Below, piece after piece: positions 1 through 5,649 of a DNA stretch of 5,649 nucleotides. The notes under the pieces are model-generated. The model was not told where the DNA came from and made no database searches. It worked only from the letters and a program-made list of their open reading frames with translations. Positions within the stretch are counted from its first letter, which is position 1. Each line of letters opens with the position of its first letter. Position numbers and translations under genes: made by a program. Source of the DNA: Opitutia bacterium (GTDB taxonomy: Bacteria > Verrucomicrobiota > Verrucomicrobiae > Opitutales > UBA953); assembly GCA_947488485.1 (NCBI GenBank), contig CANKZO010000157.1, positions 1 to 5,649 on the forward strand, in the 5' to 3' direction.

Positions 1-2
1 TC

Positions 3-1952
3 TGCGAACAGCACCTTGGCATCTTCTTCGCCTTCCCAGGAGAACAGGGCGCCGAATGGAAGCCACGCTATCAGGTGGGCTTCCCGCTGCCTGACGAATT
101 TGCGCCCGACTTCCGTTGGCGTCAGCTGAGCGGCCTGAACGAATTATCCTCCGACTGGGCGTTCTCCGTCGGCTATGGCCGCACCCCAGAATTCTCCCAC
201 GGACTCTACCGCGTCTTCGATCGCAAGGTCTGGCAGGAGGAGCCGATGCTCTTCCCGTTGGTGGGCGGCAAGCCCGTCGAACCGAAGGGCAACGCCCTAG
301 ACCCTAATCCGCACCTCGATAATCCTCGCGCCCCGGAGATCGGCGCCCGCTATGCCCGCGAGTTCTTCCGCAAGAATCCGGAAGCGTTCTCCGTCGCGAT
401 GGGCGTCAACGACACCTTCAAGTTCGACGACAGTGCGCCCTCCGAGGGCTGGTTCCGCGATCGTCCGGTCCGCACCGATTACGTCTTCGGCTTCTTAAAC
501 GAGGTTGCCGACTCCGTCTGGGCTCCAGGCGGCGACAACGATGGTAAGAGCCACGCCATCGGCGCGCTCGCTTACATGCAGACGCTGCGGGCACCGACGA
601 TTAAGCTGCGCCCCGAAATCTTCCCATGGGTGTGCGCGGAGCGTATCGGCTACGGCTCCCCAGAATTCGTCGCGCAGGATCGCGCTAATCTTGCCGCCTG
701 GGCGAAGTCCGGCGTGAAGCGCCTTGGCGTCTATGATTACCTTTATGGTGCCGACGTCGCCTCGCCACGGGTCAACTTCACCGCACTCACCGGCTCCATC
801 CGGGCCACGCATACCGCTGGAGCCACCGGTTGGTATGCCGAAGCCTATCCGCTCTGGGCCTTCGACGCCCCCAAGCTCTGGCTGGCCGCGAAGCTGCTCG
901 AGAACAAGAACGCCGACGCGGGTGCGCTCCTTCAGAAGTGGTTCGACGCCGCCTACGGCCCCGCCGCCGCGCCGATGCTTGAAGCGTATACGCACATCGA
1001 GTCCGGCTGGCGCCGCGATGCGCAGATTGGGGGCAAGGATACCTTCCTCCGCCATTTCCGTGACCAGCGCGGGGCGCTCGTCCTTTCCGCGAGCGAAGTC
1101 GCGGAGATCTCCGCCGCCGTCCGTTCGGCGCAGGACGCGCAGATCTTGGCCGTGAGGCAGACTCCCAGCCTTCGCCGCCAAGCCTGGCGCCTCCAGCAGT
1201 TCGCTGAGACCTGGGCGCTCTATCTCGGTTACCGTGAAGCTGTGCAGGCTCGTCAGATCGTGCCCGATTACAGCGCACGCCTCGCGGCCCTTCGCTATCT
1301 CACCGCGGTCGAGTCCGCGTATGCGGCTAAGGAGTCCGCCTTCAATCGCGTCTGGGGTGCTTACGGTCAGCCGGTTCGCTGGAGCACCTTCCCGGCCGAG
1401 AACCCGCGCACGCAGTGGTCGGAGCGTTATCTCGTCGAAGGCGATCCCGCTCCGCTCGAAGCTTGGGCCGAGACCGACGTCCCGAACGGCTGGCTCGCCT
1501 ATCGCGTCGCCCAGCAGTCCGAAGCGCCCGTTGCGCATCGCCACGACTTCGCTTCGCCCGACGACAAGGACGCTCTCGACCTAGCTCCGCATGCCAAAAA
1601 TAAAGTGGATCGCTTGCCCGCTGGTCTTCGCTTAATTGCACCAGCCGGAAAGCTCGGGCCCGTCGTCGTCCCGGCCGCCCTCCGCGCTGGTCAGCTCGTT
1701 CGCCTGCAGCTCTGGACCTGGGCCGAACGCCTCAACGTCGCTGAAATACAGGTGAGCGTGACCCTACGCTTCAAAGGAGACGGACGTTCGTCCGAAATCA
1801 CCCAGGTCTGCCACCCGCGCCAGACCGTCGTCCCCGCGATGACGCCGGCTTGGGCGACCGCGCTCGAATATGAAATCGCCTTCACCGGCGGCGCGTTCAT
1901 CCAAGAGGCCACCGTGCAACTGATTGACCTTCCTGCTTCTTCGACTCGCTGA
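3..1952 (+). CDS. DUF4838 domain protein, glycoside-hydrolase-like (5' end outside window)
   Basis: The frame is open from the window edge, so this is the C-terminal 649 residues of a longer protein. The GTG at 75 is not a convincing start, because coding sequence of the same character continues upstream of it. The sequence resembles the DUF4838 family, large proteins found mainly in Verrucomicrobiota, Planctomycetes and Bacteroidota that look like TIM-barrel glycoside hydrolases but mostly lack a proven activity. Supporting segments are GVNDTF (402-419), PWVCAERIGYG (from 624), GVYDYLYG (726-749), a GWYAEAYPLWAFDAPKLW stretch (from 828) and WFDAAYGPAAAPM (939-977). A helical region follows (about 1050-1340), then a C-terminal part (about 1480-1940) rich in alternating hydrophobic residues that may be a beta-sandwich or carbohydrate-binding tail. 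The stop overlaps the ATG of the sugar transferase, suggesting coupled expression. A role in cutting or remodelling the polysaccharide is inferred from context. Substrate is unknown, and a signal peptide cannot be judged because the N-terminus is missing. Confidence 0.8.
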   Translation, partial: CEQHLGIFFAFPGEQGAEWKPRYQVGFPLPDEFAPDFRWRQLSGLNELSSDWAFSVGYGRTPEFSHGLYRVFDRKVWQEEPMLFPLVGGKPVEPKGNALDPNPHLDNPRAPEIGARYAREFFRKNPEAFSVAMGVNDTFKFDDSAPSEGWFRDRPVRTDYVFGFLNEVADSVWAPGGDNDGKSHAIGALAYMQTLRAPTIKLRPEIFPWVCAERIGYGSPEFVAQDRANLAAWAKSGVKRLGVYDYLYGADVASPRVNFTALTGSIRATHTAGATGWYAEAYPLWAFDAPKLWLAAKLLENKNADAGALLQKWFDAAYGPAAAPMLEAYTHIESGWRRDAQIGGKDTFLRHFRDQRGALVLSASEVAEISAAVRSAQDAQILAVRQTPSLRRQAWRLQQFAETWALYLGYREAVQARQIVPDYSARLAALRYLTAVESAYAAKESAFNRVWGAYGQPVRWSTFPAENPRTQWSERYLVEGDPAPLEAWAETDVPNGWLAYRVAQQSEAPVAHRHDFASPDDKDALDLAPHAKNKVDRLPAGLRLIAPAGKLGPVVVPAALRAGQLVRLQLWTWAERLNVAEIQVSVTLRFKGDGRSSEITQVCHPRQTVVPAMTPAWATALEYEIAFTGGAFIQEATVQLIDLPASSTR

Positions 1953-1954
1953 TG
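1950..1954 (+). promoter_or_regulatory. Overlapping stop/start (TGATG), likely translational coupling
   Basis: The TGA stop of the DUF4838 gene (1950-1952) and the ATG of the sugar transferase (1952-1954) share one base. The 20 bases before the ATG are pyrimidine-rich with no purine-rich ribosome-binding site. Re-initiation by ribosomes finishing the upstream gene is therefore the simplest explanation for translation of the transferase. Confidence 0.6.
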
Positions 1955-2548
1955 CTCAAGCGCGCGTTCGATATCGTCTTCTCGGCGGGCTGGCTCATCG
2001 GCTTCGCGCCGCTCCTGCTCGTCGTCGCGATTCTCGTGCGCCTCAAGCTTGGCTCCCCGGTACTGTTCATCCAGGAACGCCCCGGTCTGCGTGCCCGCCC
2101 GTTCCGCATGGTTAAGTTCCGCACCATGACCGATGAACGCGGCCCTGACGGCGAACTGCTGCCCGACGAGCAGCGCCTGACCCCGTTCGGCAAGTTCCTG
2201 CGGTCCTCCACCCTCGATGAGTTCCCCGAGATGTGGAATGTGCTACTCGGCGACATGAGCGTCGTCGGCCCGCGTCCGCTGCTTATGCGCTACGTATCGC
2301 GCTACAGCCCTTTCCAGACCCGGCGCATGGAGGTTAAGCCCGGTGTTACCGGCTGGGCTCAGGTCAACGGCCGCAACTTGCTCAGCTGGGAGGAGAAGTT
2401 CGCCCTCGATGTCTGGTATGTCGACCATCGAACCTTCTGGCTCGATATGAAGATTGTCGTCATGACTTTCTTTAAGGTCTTCGCCCGGACCGGGATCAAT
2501 TCGGACAAGGCCGCGACGATGGAGGAGTTCCGCGGTACGAACCTCTGA
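1952..2548 (+). CDS. Small (PglC-type) polyprenyl-phosphate sugar-1-phosphate transferase
   Basis: This is a bacterial sugar transferase (Pfam PF02397) of 198 residues, the size of the minimal catalytic domain without the extra membrane helices of WcaJ/WbaP. Such enzymes move a sugar 1-phosphate from a UDP-sugar to undecaprenyl phosphate, the first committed step of exopolysaccharide, O-antigen or glycoprotein glycan assembly at the cytoplasmic face of the inner membrane. Visible in order: the KRAFDI start (residues 3-8), a hydrophobic re-entrant membrane helix (about 9-30) with a central Pro20, MVKFRTM (53-59), the catalytic Asp-Glu dyad D89-E90 in LDEFPEMWNVLLGDMSVVGPRP, KPGVTGWAQVNGR (129-141) and the usual C-terminal T-M-x-E-F-x-G tail. 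The start fits family members beginning MLKR..D. The sugar cannot be read from the sequence; PglC-like enzymes often use diNAcBac, QuiNAc or related amino sugars. No PglD/PglE-type acetyltransferase or aminotransferase gene lies next to it within the window. Confidence 0.93.
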   Translation: MLKRAFDIVFSAGWLIGFAPLLLVVAILVRLKLGSPVLFIQERPGLRARPFRMVKFRTMTDERGPDGELLPDEQRLTPFGKFLRSSTLDEFPEMWNVLLGDMSVVGPRPLLMRYVSRYSPFQTRRMEVKPGVTGWAQVNGRNLLSWEEKFALDVWYVDHRTFWLDMKIVVMTFFKVFARTGINSDKAATMEEFRGTNL

Positions 2549-2556
2549 ACCTTTTT

Positions 2557-3327
2557 ATGAAGCGCATCTTCTCACGTATCCTCCGCCGAATGGGTTATTC
2601 AGTGGTCAGGAGTAGTTCGCTGGCCAGCCTCAACGCCGCCGCCGCCCATGGCCGTTGCTTAGAGTTCCTGGCCTCGATGCCCCCGGCCCATGTCACCGAG
2701 CTCCTAAAAATGGTTCCGCACTCTCAGGCGCAGCTGCGACAGGACTTCTTCGTGCTTTCCGAACTTGGTTTGAAACGCGGCGGCTTTTTCGTAGAATTCG
2801 GCGCCGCCAGCGGCAAGGAGCTGAGCAACACGTGGCTACTCGAGAAGCATTTCGGGTGGAAAGGCATCCTTGCCGAGCCTGCAAGGTGCTGGCACGCTGC
2901 GTTATCTGCGAACCGCAGCTGCATCATTGAGGAAGATTGCGTCTGGAAATCGACTGGCGACCAGCTGGAATTTTTGGAGTCGGCTCAACCAGAGCTCGGC
3001 ACGCTCGCCGGCTTTCAAAACGTCGATGGACATGCCAAGGCGAGAGAGTCGTCCAAGCGCTATCGGGTGAAGACGGTCTCACTCGGCGACCTGCTGGTCC
3101 GACACCATGCTCCGGCGGAGCTGGATTACCTCTCGATCGATACCGAAGGAAGCGAGTTCGAAATTCTCCAAAGCGTCGACTTCGCAAAGTACCCCTTTAA
3201 GACGATCACCTGTGAGCATAATTTTACTTCGGCTCGTGAGAAAATTCATGCGCTACTCAAGGCTGCAGGCTACGTCCGTAAATACGAAGGTCTTTCGGAG
3301 TTCGACGACTGGTATGTCCGAGTCTGA
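2557..3327 (+). CDS. FkbM family SAM-dependent methyltransferase
   Basis: This 256-residue protein matches the FkbM / Methyltransf_21 family (PF05050), which usually O-methylates sugars or polyketides using S-adenosylmethionine. Visible motifs: a basic N-terminus (KRIFSRILRR), SQAQLRQDFFVL (residues 56-67, the family's SQ...QD..VL block), the SAM-binding loop VEFGAASG (79-86), LSNTWLLEKHFGWKGILAEP (89-108), the YLSIDTEGSE block (191-200), EHN (220-222) and a C-terminal LSEFDDWY (246-253). It starts 8 bases after the sugar transferase stop, so it probably shares its transcript. The spacer is a T-run with no ribosome-binding site. A hand count over 2641-3300 gives about 56% GC (372 of 660), clearly below sampled lines of neighbouring genes (about 68%), and the gene contains AT-rich stretches around 3201-3250. 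This suggests it was acquired separately. The likely target is a glycan made by this locus, but the acceptor is unknown. Confidence 0.92.
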   Translation: MKRIFSRILRRMGYSVVRSSSLASLNAAAAHGRCLEFLASMPPAHVTELLKMVPHSQAQLRQDFFVLSELGLKRGGFFVEFGAASGKELSNTWLLEKHFGWKGILAEPARCWHAALSANRSCIIEEDCVWKSTGDQLEFLESAQPELGTLAGFQNVDGHAKARESSKRYRVKTVSLGDLLVRHHAPAELDYLSIDTEGSEFEILQSVDFAKYPFKTITCEHNFTSAREKIHALLKAAGYVRKYEGLSEFDDWYVRV

Positions 3328-3347
3328 GCTCCGTACCGACGCTCAAA

Positions 3348-4451
3348 TCACAGAGATTTCTTCACGGCATGCTTAAGGAGAATTGGGTCCTCCGTTAACG
3401 CAAGCTCCACCGGGGCTCCGCCGTTCTGAGTAGACTGATAGAGGGCTAAGATGAGCTCCACGGCCTTGCGGCCTTCGGCGCCGTTGACGGCCGGCTGCTT
3501 GCCGGCGCTGATAGCCGCGATGGCTTCCTCGAGGTTAGAGCGATGCCAGGCATGGCCGATTGCCTTCGGATCATTGGCGCCGGCACCGCCGCCTTCGGTG
3601 GCTGGCGTTATGACGGCCGCATCGGAGGGCAGGGGCTTTTCGAATTCGAACGCCGTCAGCTTATCATCACGTAGCACTGCGGCGCCCGTCGTGCCGTGGA
3701 TGCGGATCTCGGCGGGGAAGCCCGTCGCGGACCAGCAGGCGGTCGAACTGGCGAGCGTGGCGCGGCAGCCGTTGGCGAATTCAATCCAGCCCGCGGCGAT
3801 GTCCTCGACCTCGATACCGTCGTGGGCGACGAGGCCGGCGGTGGCGGAGACGCGTTTGGGCGCGCCGAGGAACCAGAGGAGAAGGTCGATGGTGTGGATG
3901 CCTTGGTTCATCACCGCGCCTCCGCCATCGAGGGCGAACGTGCCACGCCAGGCGGCGGAATCATAATAGGCCTGCGTGCGCCACCACGGGATGAGCGCAC
4001 CTGCGAGCGTGAGTTTGCCGAAGCGACCCGCTTCGAGAGCGGCCTTGAGTGCGACCGCGCCGGAACCGAAGCGGCGAGGCAGGATACCGGCGACCGTCAC
4101 GCCGGCCTGGGCGCAGGCGGCGGTGAGTGCGTCGCAGCGGGCGAGGGTGACCTCGAGGGGCTTCTCCACGACCACGTGCTTCCCCGCCTTCGCGCAGGCG
4201 AGGGCAGGGGCGAGGTGGTCGCCGCTCGGCGTGCAGAGGCAGACGATGTCGACGTCCGGATTGGCGAGGAGCGCCTCGGGCGTCTCGGCGAAGGTGATGC
4301 CGTGCTTGGTCGCGAAGTCGCGGCCCTTGGCGGGGGAGCGGTTGTAGGCCGCGACGAGCTTCACGCCGGCGATCTCGGCGAGCGCCTTCGCATGGAACTC
4401 GGCGATCATGCCGGTTCCCCAGATACCGAAACCAAGCGGCCGTTGGGACAT
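3348..4451 (-). CDS. Gfo/Idh/MocA family NAD(P)-dependent oxidoreductase
   Basis: This 367-residue protein has the two-domain layout and usual length of the Gfo/Idh/MocA family. The N-terminal Rossmann fold carries GIWGTG (residues 9-14), followed by YNRS after the second strand, CLCTPSGDHL (71-80) and the EKP motif with the conserved Lys97. The C-terminal domain carries AWRGTFALDGGGAVMNQGIHTIDLL, placing the likely catalytic His at 186. The residue four before it, Asp in inositol dehydrogenase, is Asn182 here. Family members oxidise or reduce hydroxyls of sugars, inositols or nucleotide sugars; the substrate cannot be told. The ATG at 4451 is preferred over the in-frame TTG at 4478 because the Rossmann fold begins right after it and the extra residues would come from C-rich repeat sequence. 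There is no Shine-Dalgarno sequence. The gene converges on the FkbM gene (20 bases between stops) and diverges from rfbB, so it is a separate transcription unit and may or may not act in the same pathway. Confidence 0.93.
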   Translation of the reverse strand: MSQRPLGFGIWGTGMIAEFHAKALAEIAGVKLVAAYNRSPAKGRDFATKHGITFAETPEALLANPDVDIVCLCTPSGDHLAPALACAKAGKHVVVEKPLEVTLARCDALTAACAQAGVTVAGILPRRFGSGAVALKAALEAGRFGKLTLAGALIPWWRTQAYYDSAAWRGTFALDGGGAVMNQGIHTIDLLLWFLGAPKRVSATAGLVAHDGIEVEDIAAGWIEFANGCRATLASSTACWSATGFPAEIRIHGTTGAAVLRDDKLTAFEFEKPLPSDAAVITPATEGGGAGANDPKAIGHAWHRSNLEEAIAAISAGKQPAVNGAEGRKAVELILALYQSTQNGGAPVELALTEDPILLKHAVKKSL

Positions 4452-4462
4452 GGGCGGAGTTA

Positions 4463-4490
4463 GGGGATAAGTGGGCAAGGGGGCAAGGGG
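4463..4490 (+). other. Putative G-quadruplex motif next to the oxidoreductase start
   Basis: Four G-runs (4463-4466, 4473-4475, 4479-4483, 4487-4490) are separated by loops of 6, 3 and 3 bases. This satisfies the standard pattern of four runs of three or more G with loops of 1-7 bases. It includes two adjacent copies of GGGCAAGG (4473-4480 and 4481-4488). The G-rich strand is the template strand of the leftward oxidoreductase gene, and the motif ends 12 bases before that gene's ATG. Formation in the cell is not shown. Confidence 0.5.
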
Positions 4491-4522
4491 ACATGAAGAG
4501 AGGCCCGGAGGCCCAGAGGCTC

Positions 4523-4598
4523 AGTTGACCAGACAACTCGATTCAGGAATCCAGTTCCGTGGCTTAGTCCGATGCCACAGGGCTATGGCTTGAAAGCC
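4523..4598. repeat. Row of four small hairpins inside the inverted-repeat element
   Basis: Four short perfect stems follow one another: AGTTG/CAACT (4523-4527 with 4534-4538), GATT/AATC (4540-4543 with 4548-4551, four-base loop), GTGGC/GCCAC (4559-4563 with 4574-4578) and GGCT/AGCC (4587-4590 with 4595-4598, loop TGAA). Each alone could be chance. Their succession inside a long outer stem suggests a folded RNA or DNA structure. The first hairpin competes with the inner end of the outer stem. Confidence 0.35.
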
Positions 4599-4605
4599 GT
4601 TTCTG

Positions 4606-4625
4606 CTCTGGGCCTCCGAGCCTCT
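4606..4625 (-). repeat. Third copy of the 20-bp repeat core, inside the element
   Basis: The reverse complement of 4606-4625 matches the left-arm core at 4499-4518 in 19 of 20 positions. As a direct repeat it matches 4655-4674 equally well. The consensus of the three copies is AGAGGCYCGGAGGCCCAGAG. The similarity extends outward: GACATG precedes the core at 4490-4495 with a 3-base gap, and its complement CATGTC lies at 4632-4637 with a 6-base gap. The left arm could therefore pair with either this copy or the right arm. Confidence 0.7.
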
Positions 4626-4739
4626 CGTTAGCATGTCTCTCTGGTCCACCGAGCCTCTGGGCCTCCGGGCCTCTAGTAGTGCCGAAGGCTTTTTTCTGGC
4701 TTCACCCCCCTTATTCCCCGAAATTACTGACCACTGCTT

Positions 4740-5649
4740 ATGCGTATTTTGGTCACCGGCGGCGCGGGCTTCATCGGGTCGAATCTGACCCGACTTCTGG
4801 TCGCGGGCGGACATGCCGTCACGGTCGTCGATAAGCTCACCTACGCGGGCAATCTGTCCTCCCTCGCCGACCTGCAGGGCAAGCCGGGCTTCACTTTCGT
4901 CCAGGCCGACATCTGCGACGCCGAGGCCATGCGCCGGACCTTCGCCTCCGCTCAGCCGGAGGCGGTCATGCATCTGGCCGCCGAATCGCACGTCGACCGC
5001 TCAATCGACGGCCCGGGCGAGTTCATCGCCACCAACGTCACGGGCACTTTCCAGCTCCTGCAGGCCGCCCTGGGCCATTGGCGGCAACTATCCGGTTCCC
5101 CTCGGGATGCCTTCCGTTTCCTGCACGTTTCGACCGATGAAGTATTCGGCTCCCTCGGCCCGACGGATTCGGCTTTCAACGAGTCGACCCCGTATGATCC
5201 GCATTCCCCGTATAGCGCCAGCAAGGCCTCGAGCGATCACCTCGCCCGCGCCTGGATGGATACCTACGGCCTGCCGGTGGTCGTGACGAACTGCTCCAAT
5301 AACTACGGACCGTATCAGTTCCCCGAGAAGCTCATCCCGGTGGTCATCCTGAAGTGCCTGCGTGGTGAGGCCATCCCGGTCTACGGTAAGGGCGAGAACA
5401 TCCGCGATTGGCTGTACGTCGACGACCATGCCCGCGCGCTGCTCGCCGCGGTCGAGAAGGGCCGCCCGGGTCGCACCTATTGCATCGGCGGCGACAACGA
5501 GCGTCGGAATATCGACCTCGTTAAGCTGCTCTGCTCCCTGCTCGATGAATTCCGCCCGCGCGCCGACGGCAAGCCACACGACTCCGCGATCACCTACGTC
5601 ACCGACCGTCCCGGCCACGACCTCCGCTACGCCATCGACGCCCGGCGCG
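4740..5649 (+). CDS. rfbB: dTDP-glucose 4,6-dehydratase (3' end outside window)
   Basis: RfbB/RmlB converts dTDP-glucose to dTDP-4-keto-6-deoxyglucose, the second step of dTDP-rhamnose and other dTDP-deoxysugar routes, in the cytoplasm using bound NAD+. The open frame gives 303 codons from the ATG at 4740 to the edge; the family is about 350 residues long, so some 50 are missing. Visible: the extended-SDR nucleotide loop [10 protein letters not shown] (residues 6-15), DKLTYAGN (31-38), the [12 protein letters not shown] segment (78-89), STDEVFG (131-137) with the dehydratase residues Thr132-Asp133-Glu134, the active-site pair Tyr158/Lys162 in [22 protein letters not shown] (184-200) and [13 protein letters not shown] (218-230). 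These are the hallmark blocks of RmlB rather than of UDP-sugar epimerases. The start is fixed by the glycine-rich loop beginning a few residues after Met1. No Shine-Dalgarno sequence precedes it. It is the first gene after the divergent region; rfbA, rfbC or rfbD would be expected downstream, outside the window. Confidence 0.96.
   Translation, partial: MRILVTGGAGFIGSNLTRLLVAGGHAVTVVDKLTYAGNLSSLADLQGKPGFTFVQADICDAEAMRRTFASAQPEAVMHLAAESHVDRSIDGPGEFIATNVTGTFQLLQAALGHWRQLSGSPRDAFRFLHVSTDEVFGSLGPTDSAFNESTPYDPHSPYSASKASSDHLARAWMDTYGLPVVVTNCSNNYGPYQFPEKLIPVVILKCLRGEAIPVYGKGENIRDWLYVDDHARALLAAVEKGRPGRTYCIGGDNERRNIDLVKLLCSLLDEFRPRADGKPHDSAITYVTDRPGHDLRYAIDARR

Larger units (their letters stand above)
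4499..4674. repeat. 176-bp element bounded by 35-bp inverted repeats (MITE/REP-like candidate)
   Basis: The left arm (4499-4533) is the reverse complement of the right arm (4640-4674) at 33 of 35 positions, with mismatches only at 4523/4650 and 4526/4647. The outer 24 positions (4499-4522 against 4651-4674) are perfect. The arm core is itself a tandem array of three 8-base units: GAGGCCCG, GAGGCCCA and GAGGCTCA at 4500-4523. The 106 bases between the arms hold a further core copy and small hairpins but no recognisable gene. It is not a standard terminator because neither flanking gene ends here. A non-autonomous mobile element or an interspersed palindromic repeat is the best fit. Only a 2-base flanking match (AG at 4497-4498 and 4675-4676) is seen, so target-site duplication is not supported. 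Confidence 0.7.
4452..4739. promoter_or_regulatory. Divergent intergenic region between oxidoreductase and rfbB
   Basis: These 288 bases separate two outward-facing genes, so promoters for both should lie here or within the repeat element. No convincing -35/-10 pair was found for either gene. The oxidoreductase-proximal part (4452-4490) is G-rich on the plus strand. The middle (4490-4674) is an inverted-repeat element. The rfbB-proximal part (4675-4739) is plain sequence with a run of six T (4690-4695) and a C-run (4705-4710). No credible small gene was recognised. Confidence 0.5.

Noticed and set aside
75..77. GTG as the true start of the DUF4838 gene
   Set aside because: The same frame is open to the window edge with protein-like sequence before this codon (...FFAFPGEQGAEWKPRYQ), and no ribosome-binding site is present.
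495..1544. Long minus-strand open frame (349 codons) opposite the DUF4838 gene
   Set aside because: It mirrors the codon pattern of the plus-strand gene, has an Arg/Gly/Pro-rich composition and no recognisable domain. Such antisense frames are common in high-GC genes.
3325..3345. TGAGC/GCTCA hairpin between the convergent stops as a bidirectional terminator
   Set aside because: The stem is only 5 bp with an 11-base loop, includes the FkbM stop codon, and no T-tract follows on either strand.
3696..4463. Plus-strand open frame (255 codons) opposite the oxidoreductase
   Set aside because: The translation is a low-complexity Gly/Glu/Ala/Arg-rich sequence without domains, and the minus-strand frame is a clear enzyme. 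It is an antisense shadow.
4476..4478. TTG at 4478 as start of the oxidoreductase
   Set aside because: It would add nine residues (starting MPTYPLTPP) encoded by C-rich repeat sequence ahead of the Rossmann fold, and no ribosome-binding site supports it.
4681..4695. GCC-GAA-GGC followed by six T as an intrinsic terminator
   Set aside because: The 3-bp stem is too weak by itself, and no rightward gene ends upstream of it. It is mentioned only as a possible part of a leader structure.
4701..4729. TTCACC ... TTACTG as a sigma-70-like promoter for rfbB
   Set aside because: Both boxes match the consensus poorly and the implied transcription start would fall almost at the ATG.
4521..4991. Minus-strand frame covering part of the repeat element and the rfbB start
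   Set aside because: Most of it is antisense to rfbB. The part in the intergenic region (4521-4739) resembles no known protein and is made of repeat sequence.

Overview
The window is GC-rich DNA from a polysaccharide (exopolysaccharide or O-antigen type) biosynthesis region. It holds five protein-coding genes, two of them cut by the window edges, and one repeat-rich intergenic region. A DUF4838 protein, a Gfo/Idh/MocA oxidoreductase of the MNQGIH type, high GC and start codons without Shine-Dalgarno sequences together suggest Verrucomicrobiota (Opitutae-like) or a related PVC-group bacterium. This placement is inferred from gene content only; no marker gene is present.

Layout: (1) Positions 3-3327 form a rightward, tightly packed gene set. 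It consists of the C-terminal ~650 codons of a DUF4838 (glycoside-hydrolase-like) protein, a small PglC-type sugar-phosphate transferase whose ATG overlaps the previous stop codon by one base, and, 8 bases later, an FkbM-family methyltransferase of visibly lower GC. (2) Positions 3348-4451 hold a leftward Gfo/Idh/MocA oxidoreductase that converges on the first set, with only 20 bases between the two stop codons. (3) Positions 4452-4739 are a 288-base divergent intergenic region. It holds a G-quadruplex-type motif, 8-base tandem repeats and a 176-base element bounded by 35-bp inverted repeats (33 of 35 matching, the outer 24 perfect). A third, inverted copy of the 20-bp repeat core and several small hairpins lie inside the element. 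(4) From position 4740 to the right edge runs the start of rfbB (dTDP-glucose 4,6-dehydratase), 303 codons of a family about 350 residues long.

How the genes may work together: the sugar transferase would load the first sugar phosphate onto undecaprenyl phosphate at the inner membrane. RfbB would supply dTDP-4-keto-6-deoxyglucose for dTDP-sugar precursors such as dTDP-rhamnose. The FkbM protein would methylate a glycan or lipid-linked precursor. The DUF4838 protein may trim or remodel the polymer, and the oxidoreductase may modify a sugar. Only the RfbB, sugar-transferase and FkbM family assignments are firm; the joint pathway is inferred from proximity. The most unusual part of the window is the repeat element between the two divergent genes.
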